Assembly: GCF_000576555.1 (NCBI RefSeq)
Contig: NZ_CP007145.1
Coordinates: 4,424,501-4,488,500 of the forward strand
Source of the DNA: Hymenobacter swuensis DY53
GTDB lineage: Bacteria; Bacteroidota; Bacteroidia; Cytophagales; Hymenobacteraceae
Direction: 5' to 3'
Length of the DNA: 64,000 nucleotides
Positions 34,879 through 44,363 of the stretch are shown here, piece after piece. The position numbers and the translations under genes are program-made. Under the pieces are notes generated by a model that made no database searches, was not told where the DNA came from, and saw only the letters and a list, made by a program, of their open reading frames with translations. Positions within the stretch are counted from its first letter, which is position 1. Each line of letters opens with the position of its first letter.

Positions 34879-34908
34879 GGGGCCTCCCTCCCGGAGAAAG
34901 GAGGCCCC
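34879..34908 (-). terminator. Hairpin between susD-like and esterase genes
   Basis: A 9-bp GC stem (34879-34887 with 34900-34908) lies 17 bases after the susD-like stop codon. It has no strong U tract, so it may attenuate rather than end transcription, giving higher SusCD than enzyme levels; that role is inference. Confidence 0.55.
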
Positions 34909-34924
34909 GTTGTCCGAACCGGAT

Positions 34925-36691
34925 TTAGTAGCCGGTATTCTGGGTGATTTTGCCGCTGGTGCGGTCAATTTCCTGCTGCGGAATGGGGCGCAGCACGTGG
35001 AAGGCCTGAATGTTGCGGGCCGCGTTGGAGCCGTACTGGTCGGTGCCACCGGGGATGGGCGAGGGTTTGGAGCCCACGTAGGCCGGCACGTAGCGCTTCA
35101 CGCGCTCCACCAGCTTGCCGGTGCGCACCAGGTCGTACCAGCGCGTAAACTCACCGCACAGCTCGCGGGTGCGCTCTTCCAGAATGAAGTCGATGTTGAG
35201 CTGCGCAGCCGTAATTTCCATCTGCGCGGTGCGGCCGGGCGCGGCGGCGCGGCGGCGGATGGTATTGATCTGGTTCACGGCCTCAGTGGTACGGCCCAGG
35301 TACATATTGGCCTCGGCCGCAATGAGGTAGGTTTCGGCCAGGCGGTAAAAAATCAGCGGCCGGTCAGAGCTGTTGTTGACGGCTGCGCGGGTGGCGTCGT
35401 CGTACTTGTTGATGTAGGGCGAGAAGTTGGTGGTGTAGGTGCTGGGCGTGCCCACTACGTAGCGACCGTTAGGACGGCTGTTGATGCGAGCCTGCTCGGC
35501 GGCCGTCAGCTCGCGGCCAGCGTACCAGGCGGCCGTGTCGCCTACCACGGCGCGGGGGTTAAAGGCAGTGCCACTGTTGCCACCTATGCCGTTCACCAGC
35601 CACAATGTGGAAAACCACTTGGCGTAGCGGGTATCAGTAGTACGCCACTGGCGCGGGGTGGTTTCCGAGGCCAGCTTGTAGGAGTCGAGCAGGTAGGGCG
35701 TGGAGCCCAGGCGGCCGAAGGGACGGCCATACTGGATGCTACGGGCCATATTCGGCAGCAGGTCGTAGCGCACCCGGAACAGGAAGTTGGTCTGGTTCTG
35801 GCCGGCGCCGCCCGCCCCGTTATCGGAAATGCCCGTGAACACGGGGTCGGCGTTGAACTGCACGTTCATCAGCACCTCTTTGCCGTTTTCATTGCCTTCG
35901 GCGAATACCTGGGCCGGGTCGGTTTCCAGGCCCTTGCCGTACTTAGAGGCATCCCGAATCAGCTCTTCGGCAAACTGGGCAGCCTTGGTGTAGTCATCGG
36001 CGGCACGGGCCGTGGAGGTGGCGCGGGTCAGGTGCACTTTGGCCAGCAGGTGCAGGGCCGTGGCACGCGTTACGCGGCCGGGCTGGGCTGCCGTGTTGGA
36101 AATGCCGGTGGTGGGGTTCAGGGCATCGTTCAGGTCAGCTACAATGGCGTTATACACGTCGGCCAGGGGGGCCCGCGCAATGTCCTTGGTGGGCGTATCC
36201 ACAAATTTGAGCATCAGCGGCACGTCGCCGAAAGACTGCACCAGGTAGAAGTAGTTCCAGGCGCGCAGCACTTTGGTTTCGGCCACAATCTGGTTCACGG
36301 CGGCGGGGGCCAGCCCCTGTACCGTACCGGCGTACTGCAGCACCCCGTTGGCGGTGTTGATGTTGCCATAGAAGGCGTTCCAGAGGTTGGTAGCCGTGCC
36401 GTTGGTGGAGCTCATCTCGCCCGCGTTGTAGTCCTCGAAGCCGTTGGAGGTGCCGAAGCCGCGCATGAACTCATCGGTACCCTGCGACATGAAGTTGGAG
36501 CCGCCTTGGTCGGCGGTGATGTTGCGCAGACCCGAGTACACGCCTATCAGGCCGGCCTGAATGCCGTCGGGGGTACCAAAGAAGCCGGGTACCAGTACCG
36601 AGCGGGGGTCTTCCACCAAGGTGTCCTTATCGCAGCTGGTGGCAGCCATGAGCAACGCCAGAGCTGTGCCGGTAAATAGTAGCTTTTTCAT
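34925..36691 (-). CDS. SusD/RagB family outer-membrane lipoprotein
   Basis: 588 residues. Lipoprotein signal ends A-A-T-S-C20. SusD-like features: helical TPR-like segments, L-R-A-W-N-Y-F-Y-L-V-Q-S-F-G-D-V-P-L-M early, Y-L-I-A-A-E-A-N-M-Y and I-L-E-E-R-T-R-E-L-C-G-E-F-T-R-W-Y-D-L-V-R-T-G in the C-terminal part, which are the most conserved parts of the family. It forms the lid of the SusC pore and binds glycans at the surface. It is 43 bp downstream of its susC partner. The enzyme content of the locus makes xylan oligosaccharides the likely ligand. Confidence 0.96.
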   Translation of the reverse strand: MKKLLFTGTALALLMAATSCDKDTLVEDPRSVLVPGFFGTPDGIQAGLIGVYSGLRNITADQGGSNFMSQGTDEFMRGFGTSNGFEDYNAGEMSSTNGTATNLWNAFYGNINTANGVLQYAGTVQGLAPAAVNQIVAETKVLRAWNYFYLVQSFGDVPLMLKFVDTPTKDIARAPLADVYNAIVADLNDALNPTTGISNTAAQPGRVTRATALHLLAKVHLTRATSTARAADDYTKAAQFAEELIRDASKYGKGLETDPAQVFAEGNENGKEVLMNVQFNADPVFTGISDNGAGGAGQNQTNFLFRVRYDLLPNMARSIQYGRPFGRLGSTPYLLDSYKLASETTPRQWRTTDTRYAKWFSTLWLVNGIGGNSGTAFNPRAVVGDTAAWYAGRELTAAEQARINSRPNGRYVVGTPSTYTTNFSPYINKYDDATRAAVNNSSDRPLIFYRLAETYLIAAEANMYLGRTTEAVNQINTIRRRAAAPGRTAQMEITAAQLNIDFILEERTRELCGEFTRWYDLVRTGKLVERVKRYVPAYVGSKPSPIPGGTDQYGSNAARNIQAFHVLRPIPQQEIDRTSGKITQNTGY

Positions 36692-36734
36692 AGGAAAAGA
36701 GGCGCCGGGGCGCCGGAAGAGTTAAGGGAAGAAA

Positions 36735-39700
36735 TTAGAAGCCCACGTTGATGCCCACGATGAAGGCGCGGGTAGTGGGGTAGTTCACGCCCCGGCCGGC
36801 CAGGCCGTTATTCACGCCGCTGTTCAGGTCGCCCTCGGCGAAGGCCACACCATTGTTGACGGAGGTGCTGCCGCTGAAGCGCGTGGAGTACGACAGCGCA
36901 TCGGGGTCGATGGCCTTGTTGTTTTTGAAGTACTCTTCCGGCGACCAGATCAGCGGGTTCTGCACCTGCACATAGATACGAGCCGTGCTCATCTTGGCCC
37001 GACTCACCAAGCTCTGCGGCAGGGTGTAGCCCAGGTCAATGCTGCGCACCTTGATGAAGGTGCCGCTCAGGTAGGCCAATGACTGCGCGTTGGGCACAAA
37101 GTCACCGAAGTAGCTCTGGTTGGGCTGCGGGTAGCGGTTATTCGGGGTAGCGGGCGTCCAGTACGGCAGGTTTACCTGGTTGCGACGGCCGCTGTAAGTG
37201 GTGAAGTAGGCGGGCGAATACAGCACCGGGTCAATGATGGTGGCGCCCACCCGGGTAAGGGCCACCGCGTTCAGGTCGAAGCCCTTGAAGCGGAAGCGCT
37301 GCGTGGTGCCGGCCTCAAACTTGGGCTGGCGCGAGCCGATGATCTGCCGGTCGCCGGCGTCTACCAAGCCGTTGCCGTTCAGGTCCTGAATCTTCACCTG
37401 TCCGACTTTGGTGCCGGCTTTGGTAGCCCCGGCAGCCTCATTGGCCTGCCAGATGCCGTCGTATTTGTAATCGTAGAACACGTAGAGCGGCTGGCCAATG
37501 AAGCGCTGGTTGCTGATGTCGCTGCGCTGGTTGCCGTTTTCATCCTTGCCCAGGCCCAGGTCCAGCACCTCCTCGCGGTTGCGGGTGAAGTTCCAGTCCG
37601 ACGACCACTCGAAGCCGCTTTCCGTGCGCACGTTCACCGTGGTCAGGCTCACTTCCAGGCCACGGTTCTGGGTTTTGCCGATGTTGCGCGTAAACGAGCC
37701 GTAGCCGCTGGAAGTGGGCAGAGCGTCGGGCAACAGCAGGTCGTTGGTGCGCTGCTGGTACAGCTCCACCGAGCCACTCAAACGGTTGTTGAAGAAGCCG
37801 AAATCGAGGCCGAAGTTGGTGGTGCCGGTGTATTCCCAGCCTAGGTTGGGGTTCGGAATGCTGGCCGGGCGCACGCCCGCCACCCCGGTGGCGCCGAAGT
37901 TGTAGTAGCCGTTGCCCAGGCCGGTGCCGAGGGAGCCCAGCGTCTGGTAGGGGTTCACGGCGGTGCTGCCAGTGCGACCGTAGCTGGCGCGCAGCTTTAG
38001 GCCGCTGATCCAGCCCTGGCTTTGCATAAACGACTCATTGGCCAGGTTCCAGGCCACGGCCGCCGAGGGGAAAGCCCGGTAAATGTTGCTCGACAGGCGC
38101 GAGGAGCCATCCACGCGCACCGTAGCCGTGATGGAGTAGCGGTTGTCGTAGGCGTAGTTCAGGCGGCCCATGTAGGAAATGATGTCCCATTTCCCCTCGA
38201 AGCTGGTAGCCGAGGTGGGGGTGCCGGTGCCCAGGTTGGAAGCCAGCTGGTAGTTGGCCAGCAGGTTTTGGGCGCCGGTGCCGAAGCCGTCGTTGCGGAA
38301 GCCCTGCCAGCTGTAGAGGCCGGTGAAGTTCACATCATGCTTTTCGGCAAACGTGCGGTTATACAGCAGCAGGTTCTCGGCCAGCAGGTTGAACGCAGTA
38401 TTGGTGGAGCGCCCCGCCGCGCTTTGCTGGTTGCCGCGGATGGTGGTACCGCTGGCGCCGAAGTTCTCGTTGAACTCGGCGCGGGCATCTAAGCCCAGGT
38501 TGAAGCGGTAGTCGAGCCCCTTGAGCAGGTTTACCTGGGCATACAGGCTATTGAACGTGCGGATGCGCCGACGCTGGTCCAGGCGGCCGTTCTCGATGTA
38601 GTTGGTCAGCGGGTTCGAGTACGCGGTTTCGCCGTCCACGGGGTAGAGTTTGGGCGTGCCATCGGGGTTATAGGGCGTGGCCAGCGGACTAGAGGTCAAT
38701 ATGTTGTACATATTGTTCAGGCCCGGGTCTTTCTGCTGGGTGAAGGTATTGAGCGTGTTCAGACCCACCTTCACCCGCTTGCCGATCTGCTGGTCGAGGG
38801 TGCCGCGCAGGGAGTAACGCTTGATGCTCTGCACCGGCACAATGGCCGTTTCGTCGTAGTAGCCCAGCGAAGCCGAGTACTGGGTCTGCTCGGTACCGCC
38901 GCTCAGGCCCAGGGCGTGGTTCTGGATGCGGCCGTTCTGGTACAGCAGGTCCTGGTAGTCGAAGTCGCGGCCGGCAGCGAGGTTAGCCTTTTCGTCGTCG
39001 GTGAGGAAGCCGGCGGCCGTGTTCGGGTCCAGACCAGCGGCCCGGAAGGCCTCCGAGCGGAAATTGAAGTACTCCTGCCCGTTCTGCAGGTCGTACTGGC
39101 CGTAGGCCTTCTTCACACCGTAGTAGGCGCTGTACGTAGCACGCGGGGCGCCGGCCTTGCCGCGCTTGGTAGTAATGAGAATAACGCCGTTGGCGCCACG
39201 AGCCCCGTAGATGGCCGTCGAGGAAGCGTCTTTCAGCACTTCCAGGGAGGTAATGTCGTCGGGGTTCAGGTCGTTCAGGCTGCCGTCGAAGGGCACACCA
39301 TCCACCACCAGCAGCGGGTCGTTGGAGCCGGCGAAGGAGCGGTTGCCCCGGATGCGGATAACCGGGGCCTGCCCGGGGGTGGTATTGGCGCTGCTGATGT
39401 TAACGCCCGCCGCCCGGCCCTGCAGGGCCTGCCCGATGTTGGCCACTGGCACATCGCGCAGGGCCTGCTCGTTTACCGACGAAATAGCGCCTGTTACCTG
39501 GCTTTTCTTTTGCGTGCCGTAGCCCACTACCTGCACCTCGTTGAGGGCCGTGGTATTGGTAGCCAAACGAATGGCCAGCGAGCTACCGGACACCTGTACC
39601 TCCTGGCTGTTGAAGCCAATGGCGCTGATCACCAGCGTGCTGCCCTGAGGCGCTGTCAGAACGAAGCTGCCATCGGCCGCAGTGGAAACGCCGTTGCTGG

Positions 39701-39893
39701 TTCCCTTCTGAATAATGGTCACGCCCGGCAGACCTTCTCCGGTATCCAGACTGGTAATCTTACCGGAAATTGTCTGCCCCGTTTGGGCAAACGCGCTGCT
39801 GGTAAGCAGCAGCGAGCTGGCGAGGGGAAAGCCAACGGCCGTCAGGAGCGGCCAGCTCAGGCCTAGGGCCGTTTTGCGTAGTGGTGTGAACAT
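36735..39893 (-). CDS. SusC/RagA family TonB-dependent transporter
   Basis: 1052 residues. Signal peptide, then the carboxypeptidase-like beta-sandwich (I-S-G-K-I-T-S-L-D-T-G-E-G-L-P-G-V), a TonB-box region (L-N-E-V-Q-V-V-G-Y-G-T-Q-K-K), the plug domain (I-R-I-R-G-N-R-S-F-A-G-S-N-D-P-L-L-V-V-D-G-V-P) and a 22-strand-type barrel ending R-A-F-I-V-G-I-N-V-G-F. Full length and intact. Imports oligosaccharides held by the SusD-like partner immediately downstream. It follows the SDR gene by 57 bp, so it is probably expressed from the promoter upstream of mannonate dehydratase or from one in that gap. Confidence 0.97.
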   Translation of the reverse strand: MFTPLRKTALGLSWPLLTAVGFPLASSLLLTSSAFAQTGQTISGKITSLDTGEGLPGVTIIQKGTSNGVSTAADGSFVLTAPQGSTLVISAIGFNSQEVQVSGSSLAIRLATNTTALNEVQVVGYGTQKKSQVTGAISSVNEQALRDVPVANIGQALQGRAAGVNISSANTTPGQAPVIRIRGNRSFAGSNDPLLVVDGVPFDGSLNDLNPDDITSLEVLKDASSTAIYGARGANGVILITTKRGKAGAPRATYSAYYGVKKAYGQYDLQNGQEYFNFRSEAFRAAGLDPNTAAGFLTDDEKANLAAGRDFDYQDLLYQNGRIQNHALGLSGGTEQTQYSASLGYYDETAIVPVQSIKRYSLRGTLDQQIGKRVKVGLNTLNTFTQQKDPGLNNMYNILTSSPLATPYNPDGTPKLYPVDGETAYSNPLTNYIENGRLDQRRRIRTFNSLYAQVNLLKGLDYRFNLGLDARAEFNENFGASGTTIRGNQQSAAGRSTNTAFNLLAENLLLYNRTFAEKHDVNFTGLYSWQGFRNDGFGTGAQNLLANYQLASNLGTGTPTSATSFEGKWDIISYMGRLNYAYDNRYSITATVRVDGSSRLSSNIYRAFPSAAVAWNLANESFMQSQGWISGLKLRASYGRTGSTAVNPYQTLGSLGTGLGNGYYNFGATGVAGVRPASIPNPNLGWEYTGTTNFGLDFGFFNNRLSGSVELYQQRTNDLLLPDALPTSSGYGSFTRNIGKTQNRGLEVSLTTVNVRTESGFEWSSDWNFTRNREEVLDLGLGKDENGNQRSDISNQRFIGQPLYVFYDYKYDGIWQANEAAGATKAGTKVGQVKIQDLNGNGLVDAGDRQIIGSRQPKFEAGTTQRFRFKGFDLNAVALTRVGATIIDPVLYSPAYFTTYSGRRNQVNLPYWTPATPNNRYPQPNQSYFGDFVPNAQSLAYLSGTFIKVRSIDLGYTLPQSLVSRAKMSTARIYVQVQNPLIWSPEEYFKNNKAIDPDALSYSTRFSGSTSVNNGVAFAEGDLNSGVNNGLAGRGVNYPTTRAFIVGINVGF

Positions 39894-39950
39894 GGGACTA
39901 TGGGAATTGGAACTGTGGGAAGTATGCAGGTGGCCCGGTGGGAGCGGACC

Positions 39951-40763
39951 TTAAAAGCCAATAGAATTGCCGCCATCCACGGGCAGTGAAACCCCGGTGA
40001 CGTAGCGGGCGGCCTCAGAGGCCAGGAATACGGCGGCGTGGCCAATATCCTGGGGCTGGCCGAACTTGCCCATGGGCGTGCGGCGCATGGCCCGGTCGCG
40101 CCGCTCGGGGTCGGAGTTCATGGCGGTGCGGCTCATCTCCGTTTCAATGAAGCCGGGGGCAATGGCGTTGATGCGCACGTTGTCCTTAGAAAACTCCGAG
40201 GCCAGCACCTTCACCATGCCCTCCACCGCCGACTTAGAAGCGGCGTAGGCCACCACCCTATCAATGCCATAGTAGGCCGCCATCGAGGAAATCATCAGAA
40301 TCACGCCGCTTTTGCGGGCCACCATGCGCCGGGCGCAGGCGCGGGTGAGAGCAAACACGGCGTTCAGGTTGGTGTGCAGAATGCGGCTGAAGTCCTCATC
40401 CGTCACTTCCAGCGCCGGTTTCTTCATGTTGATGCCGGCGTTGTTCACCAGAATATCCAGCGGCCCGAAGGTGGTTTCGATGTGCGCTACCAACTCTTCC
40501 AGCTGGGCCAGGTCGCCCACATCGTTGGTGAGGTAGTGCACCGAGGGGCCGAGGTCGGCCACGGCTTCCTGTAATACAGATTCGCGGCGGCCGGTGATAA
40601 CCACCGTCGCGCCGGCCACGCTCAGGCAGCGGGCAATTTCGAGGCCGATGCCGGTGCCGCCGCCCGTTACCAGGGCCAGCTTGCCCTCCAGGGAAAACGG
40701 GTTGGCCGGAGCCGGCGCGGCCTGTGGGTGAGCAGCGGAAAGAAGCGGATCAGGAGAAACCAT
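39951..40763 (-). CDS. SDR oxidoreductase, probable D-mannonate (fructuronate) oxidoreductase
   Basis: 270 residues. Classical short-chain dehydrogenase: cofactor motif T-G-G-G-T-G-I-G, N-N-A-G, the catalytic Ser in I-S-S-M and Y-A-A-S-K, and P-V-D-G-G near the C-terminus. Similar proteins are often labelled gluconate 5-dehydrogenase. Its place next to uxuA and an alpha-glucuronidase argues that it reduces D-fructuronate to D-mannonate, as the SDR-type UxuB of Bacillus subtilis does, rather than the unrelated long-chain UxuB of enteric bacteria. The substrate is inferred from context; the fold is certain. Confidence 0.85.
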   Translation of the reverse strand: MVSPDPLLSAAHPQAAPAPANPFSLEGKLALVTGGGTGIGLEIARCLSVAGATVVITGRRESVLQEAVADLGPSVHYLTNDVGDLAQLEELVAHIETTFGPLDILVNNAGINMKKPALEVTDEDFSRILHTNLNAVFALTRACARRMVARKSGVILMISSMAAYYGIDRVVAYAASKSAVEGMVKVLASEFSKDNVRINAIAPGFIETEMSRTAMNSDPERRDRAMRRTPMGKFGQPQDIGHAAVFLASEAARYVTGVSLPVDGGNSIGF

Positions 40764-40793
40764 ACGAAAAAGCGAAGGAAAAGCGGCGGGGAG

Positions 40794-42896
40794 TTAGCGG
40801 AGCTGGTAGATATCCACCAGGGTTTTGATTTCTGGAAGCGTGCGGGTAGGCGGGGCCAGCCCGGGTGGCAACGGGCGCTGGGCAAACGTCTGGAAGTAGA
40901 GCACGCAGGCGTCGCGCCACCACTGGGCCTCGCGGTGCTGGATGCGCAGGCGAGCGGCCACGTCGGCGTGCAGGGCCGGGTCGAGGGCCGGTTTGGCCTG
41001 CTCCCACTGCCGCTGCATCCACTGCACCGAGTCGGCGCCGGTGTAGTAGCGGGTGGTCAGCTCGTCCCAGAGGGTGCGACCGGTGCTCAACTGCTGCCCC
41101 CAGCCCACGTGGTGAAACCAGAGCAGGTAGTCGGGCGGGCAGGTGGCGGGGCTGGCCCAGCGCTGCCGCGCGCCGGGCGCGTACAGCGCTAAGGCATCGG
41201 AGCCGGTGGCGGTGCGGTCGAAACCCAGGCCCGCGGCATCGGCTTTGTGGTAGTACACGGCCGTCCAGTCGGGGCGGGCGCTGCGGGCCAGCCAGGGCTC
41301 GGGGCCGTAGTGAATATCCTGGCCCATGATGTGGTGCAAACCCAGCGGCGTGGTGTAGCGCACGTAAATGCTGCGCGACTGGTTGAGCACCGGCAGCACG
41401 GCGGCCAGCGCGGCGGGCTCCCGGGTCAGGGTCATGCGGGCCCACTCCCGGGCAACGTCCTCAGAGCGCAGGGTGTGGTCCCAGGCCAGCCGCCCGAAGG
41501 CGTACCAGTTGGCCTGCCCCACCAAGTGGCCGGTCCAGTTGCGGTCGGAGCCGATGTTGGCCACGCCGGCAATACCGCTGATACTGTGCTTTTCGAGGGA
41601 GCCATCCACTACTCTGGCCACCGTGGAGCCGGGTCCCTGGCTATGCGTGTCGGCGTCCAGGCATTCCTTGATGAGTGGGCCGAGGTACACGAGGTGCGTC
41701 GCGAAACCCAGGTACTCCTGGGTGAGCTGCACTTCCAGCACCAGCGGCGTGCGCGGCATGGCCCCGAACAGCGGATGAAACGGCTCCCGGGCCTGGAAGT
41801 CAATCGGGCCGTTTTTCACCTGCACCAGCACCTTGTCGGCAAACTTGCCATCCAGCGGCTGGAACTCTTCGTAGGCCTGTTTGAACCGGTCGCCACTGCC
41901 GGCCTTGTACACGAAGGCACGCCACATCACAATGCCGTCGTGCCCGCCTAGGACCTGGGCCAGCATGTTGGCGCCATCGGCGTGGTTACGGCCGTAGTCT
42001 TGGGGGCCGGGCTCGCCCTCGGAGTTGGCCTTCACCAGAAAACCGCCGAAGTCGGGAATGGCCCGGTAGATTTCGTTGGTGCGGGCCTGCCACCAGGCTT
42101 TCACCTGCGGATCGAGCGGGTCGGAGGTTTTCAGGCCCCCGATTACCTTGGGCGCTGCCCAGAGTACCGAGAGGTACACCCGCTGGCCGTAGGGGCGCAA
42201 CACGCCGGCCACGGCCGCCACTTTGCGCAGGTACTCGGGCGTGAGGTAGCGGGCCGAAGCGTTGACGTTATTCAGCACCACCCCATTGAGGCCGATGGAG
42301 GCGTTGGCGCGAGCGTAATCCTGGTAGCGTGGGTCAATCCGCTCGGGCAATTCCAGCCACTTCCAGATGCTGGAGCCCGCATAGCCGCGCTCCACGGTCC
42401 CATTGGGGTTGTCCCAGTGGTTGAGCATCCGGTACTGAATGCGGGGCTGGCTGCTGAGGTTGAGTTGATCGGGCAGCTGGCCGGTTTGCACTTGCCGCAG
42501 CAGGGCAAAGCAGCCGTAGAGCACACCTACCTCGGTAGCGCCGGTAATTTCCAGCGCGCCGTTCTGGCTGCTGATGCGGTAGCCTTCTCGGCCCAGCTCG
42601 GGCGCGGCGGCCACCCGCAGCCGGATGGAACCCCTGCCGCCCGGCGCCGCCCCTAACGGCACCGGGCGTCCCAGCAAACCTTGCAGCCCGAGTTGCAGCT
42701 CGTGGGCGGCGGTTTGCAAGGTGGGTCCCCCATTTTTATCGACGTTGATGTTCTTGGCCCGCGCCAGCCACGCCTTGCGCAGCCCCTCTTCCGGCAGTTG
42801 GTCGTAATTCAGCCACAGACGGTAGCCATCATCGGCCCGCGCCCCGGTTTGGAGCCCGATAATCAGCAGAAGCAGAAGAAAAGACCGGAGCAGCAT
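40794..42896 (-). CDS. GH67 alpha-glucuronidase
   Basis: 700 residues with a signal peptide (cleavage near A-R-A-D). The N-terminal beta-sandwich is followed by the GH67 barrel. Y-R-M-L-N-H-W-D-N-P-N-G is the family entry motif; E293 in K-A-N-S-E-G-E-P-G-P is the expected acid, and the base residues lie in N-G-P-I-D-F-Q and Q-L-T-Q-E-Y-L-G. The enzyme removes 4-O-methyl-glucuronic acid from the non-reducing end of xylo-oligosaccharides; with the signal peptide it acts in the periplasm. It is paired in the same locus with GH115, which has the complementary specificity. Gaps of about 30 bp to neighbours on both sides indicate an operon. Confidence 0.97.
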   Translation of the reverse strand: MLLRSFLLLLLIIGLQTGARADDGYRLWLNYDQLPEEGLRKAWLARAKNINVDKNGGPTLQTAAHELQLGLQGLLGRPVPLGAAPGGRGSIRLRVAAAPELGREGYRISSQNGALEITGATEVGVLYGCFALLRQVQTGQLPDQLNLSSQPRIQYRMLNHWDNPNGTVERGYAGSSIWKWLELPERIDPRYQDYARANASIGLNGVVLNNVNASARYLTPEYLRKVAAVAGVLRPYGQRVYLSVLWAAPKVIGGLKTSDPLDPQVKAWWQARTNEIYRAIPDFGGFLVKANSEGEPGPQDYGRNHADGANMLAQVLGGHDGIVMWRAFVYKAGSGDRFKQAYEEFQPLDGKFADKVLVQVKNGPIDFQAREPFHPLFGAMPRTPLVLEVQLTQEYLGFATHLVYLGPLIKECLDADTHSQGPGSTVARVVDGSLEKHSISGIAGVANIGSDRNWTGHLVGQANWYAFGRLAWDHTLRSEDVAREWARMTLTREPAALAAVLPVLNQSRSIYVRYTTPLGLHHIMGQDIHYGPEPWLARSARPDWTAVYYHKADAAGLGFDRTATGSDALALYAPGARQRWASPATCPPDYLLWFHHVGWGQQLSTGRTLWDELTTRYYTGADSVQWMQRQWEQAKPALDPALHADVAARLRIQHREAQWWRDACVLYFQTFAQRPLPPGLAPPTRTLPEIKTLVDIYQLR

Positions 42897-42929
42897 GGGT
42901 GGGAAAGGCAGGAGGCGCGGAAGGAGCGG

Positions 42930-44180
42930 TTAAACGAAGCGGGTGGCGGTCATATCCCGGTAGTCGGCGGCCACGGGCGGCGCTTCGGCCAAAGCCCGGC
43001 GGATGCCCAGCTCCAGGCCCCGCAGCTCGGCCAGCCCCCGCAGCCTTCCGATGGCGGAGTAGCCGGGGTAGGTGCGCTTTTCCAGGTCGTCGAGCATCTG
43101 GTGGCCGTGGTCGGGGCGCATGGGCAGGCTGGCCGTTCCCTCGCCATTGGCGGCCCGGCGCAGCTCTTCCTGTACCAGCGCCTGCACCACGGCGTACATG
43201 TCTACGTCGCCGGTCAGGTGGTCAGCTTCGTGGAAGTTGCGTGGGTTTTCCTCGCGCTTGGTGGCCCGCAGGTGCACGAAGTGGATGCGGTGGCCCAGCC
43301 GCCGCACGATGCCGGCTAGGTCGTTATCGGGGCGCACGCCTAGGGAGCCGGTGCAGAACGTGAGGCCATTAGCGGGCGAATCGTAGGCCTGGAGCAACCC
43401 CATCAAGTCGGCCTCGGTGCTCACGATGCGGGGCAGGCCCAGCAGCGGAAACGGCGGGTCGTCGGGGTGGATGCACAGGTTCACGCCCACTTCCTCGGCC
43501 ACCGGCCCCACTTCCCGCAGGAAGTGGTAGAGGTTTTTGCGCAGCGCGGCGGCGTCAATGGCAGCGTACTCATCCAGCACCCGCTGAAAATCGGCCAACT
43601 CAAAGGCTTCCTCCGAGCCGGGCAACCCAAGCAATACGTTATTGGTGAGGCCGGCCACTTCTTCCGCCGACATGGCCGCGAACTGGGCTCGGGCGGCGGC
43701 GGCCACGTCAGCCTCGTAGTCGGCCTCCGCGCTGGGGCGGCGCAGAATACATAGGTCAAACACCGCGAAATCCTGCCACACGAAGCGCAGCGCACGGGAG
43801 CCGTCGGGCATCTGGTAGCTCAGGTTGGTGCGCGACCAATCCAGCACCGGCATAAAGTTGTAGCACACGGTGCGGATGCCGCAAGCGGCCAGGTTGCGCA
43901 CTGACTCCTTGTAGTTGGCAATGTACTGCGCCCGCTCGGGACGGCCTTTCTTGATGTCCTCGTGCACCGGCAGGCTTTCCACCACGGCCCAGTGCAAGGG
44001 TGCGTACTGCGCGTTGTCGGCCTCAATCAGGTGCTGACGCGCCCGGATTTCTTCCTGGGGCCACACCGCGCCCACGGGCAGCTGGTGCAAAGCCGTAACC
44101 ACGCCGGCGCAGCCGGCCTGGCGGATGGAGTGAAGCGAAACCGGGTCGTGGGGCCCGAACCAGCGCATGGTGTGCAGCAT
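42930..44180 (-). CDS. uxuA: Mannonate dehydratase
   Basis: 416 residues, normal for UxuA. Converts D-mannonate to 2-keto-3-deoxygluconate in the cytoplasm. Motifs: M-R-W-F-G-P-H-D-P-V at the start, C-Y-N-F-M-P-V-L-D-W-S-R-T, N-L-C-I-H-P-D-D-P-P for metal binding, and F-V-H-L-R-A-T near the end, with M-R-P-D-H-G-H-Q-M-L. ATG 44180 and an in-frame ATG at 44168 are both possible. It is the first gene of the long minus-strand run, downstream of a promoter box at 44292-44299 and the tandem operator at 44364-44395. Glucuronate isomerase and the KDG kinase/aldolase are not in this window. Confidence 0.97.
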   Translation of the reverse strand: MLHTMRWFGPHDPVSLHSIRQAGCAGVVTALHQLPVGAVWPQEEIRARQHLIEADNAQYAPLHWAVVESLPVHEDIKKGRPERAQYIANYKESVRNLAACGIRTVCYNFMPVLDWSRTNLSYQMPDGSRALRFVWQDFAVFDLCILRRPSAEADYEADVAAAARAQFAAMSAEEVAGLTNNVLLGLPGSEEAFELADFQRVLDEYAAIDAAALRKNLYHFLREVGPVAEEVGVNLCIHPDDPPFPLLGLPRIVSTEADLMGLLQAYDSPANGLTFCTGSLGVRPDNDLAGIVRRLGHRIHFVHLRATKREENPRNFHEADHLTGDVDMYAVVQALVQEELRRAANGEGTASLPMRPDHGHQMLDDLEKRTYPGYSAIGRLRGLAELRGLELGIRRALAEAPPVAADYRDMTATRFV

Positions 44181-44291
44181 GGCAAACGCAGGAGTTTGGA
44201 TTGAAAAAGTTCAATTATACAGCCAGCTCTATCAGCCAGCTACCTGTTTTCATTGCATTCAGCCTGCTGGCAGTTAGCAAGTACTTACTCC

Positions 44292-44299
44292 CGAAGATA
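44292..44299 (-). promoter_or_regulatory. Promoter -7-like box of the xylan/glucuronate operon
   Basis: Reads TATCTTCG on the minus strand, one base from TAnnTTTG, about 110 bases before the uxuA start and 65 bases downstream of the operator palindrome. The rest of the 338-base uxuA-lacI gap is AT-rich and non-coding; a CACCTTTG at 44492-44499 could serve the lacI gene. Confidence 0.4.
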
Positions 44300-44363
44300 G
44301 GAGAACCTAGCCGATAGGTGAAAGCCGTAAAACGGCCTCAGATCGTCATAACTCGACAAAAAA

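Noticed and set aside
34910..36679. 589-codon open frame opposite the SusD-like gene
   Set aside because: Covers exactly the SusD-like gene on the other strand and has no domain.
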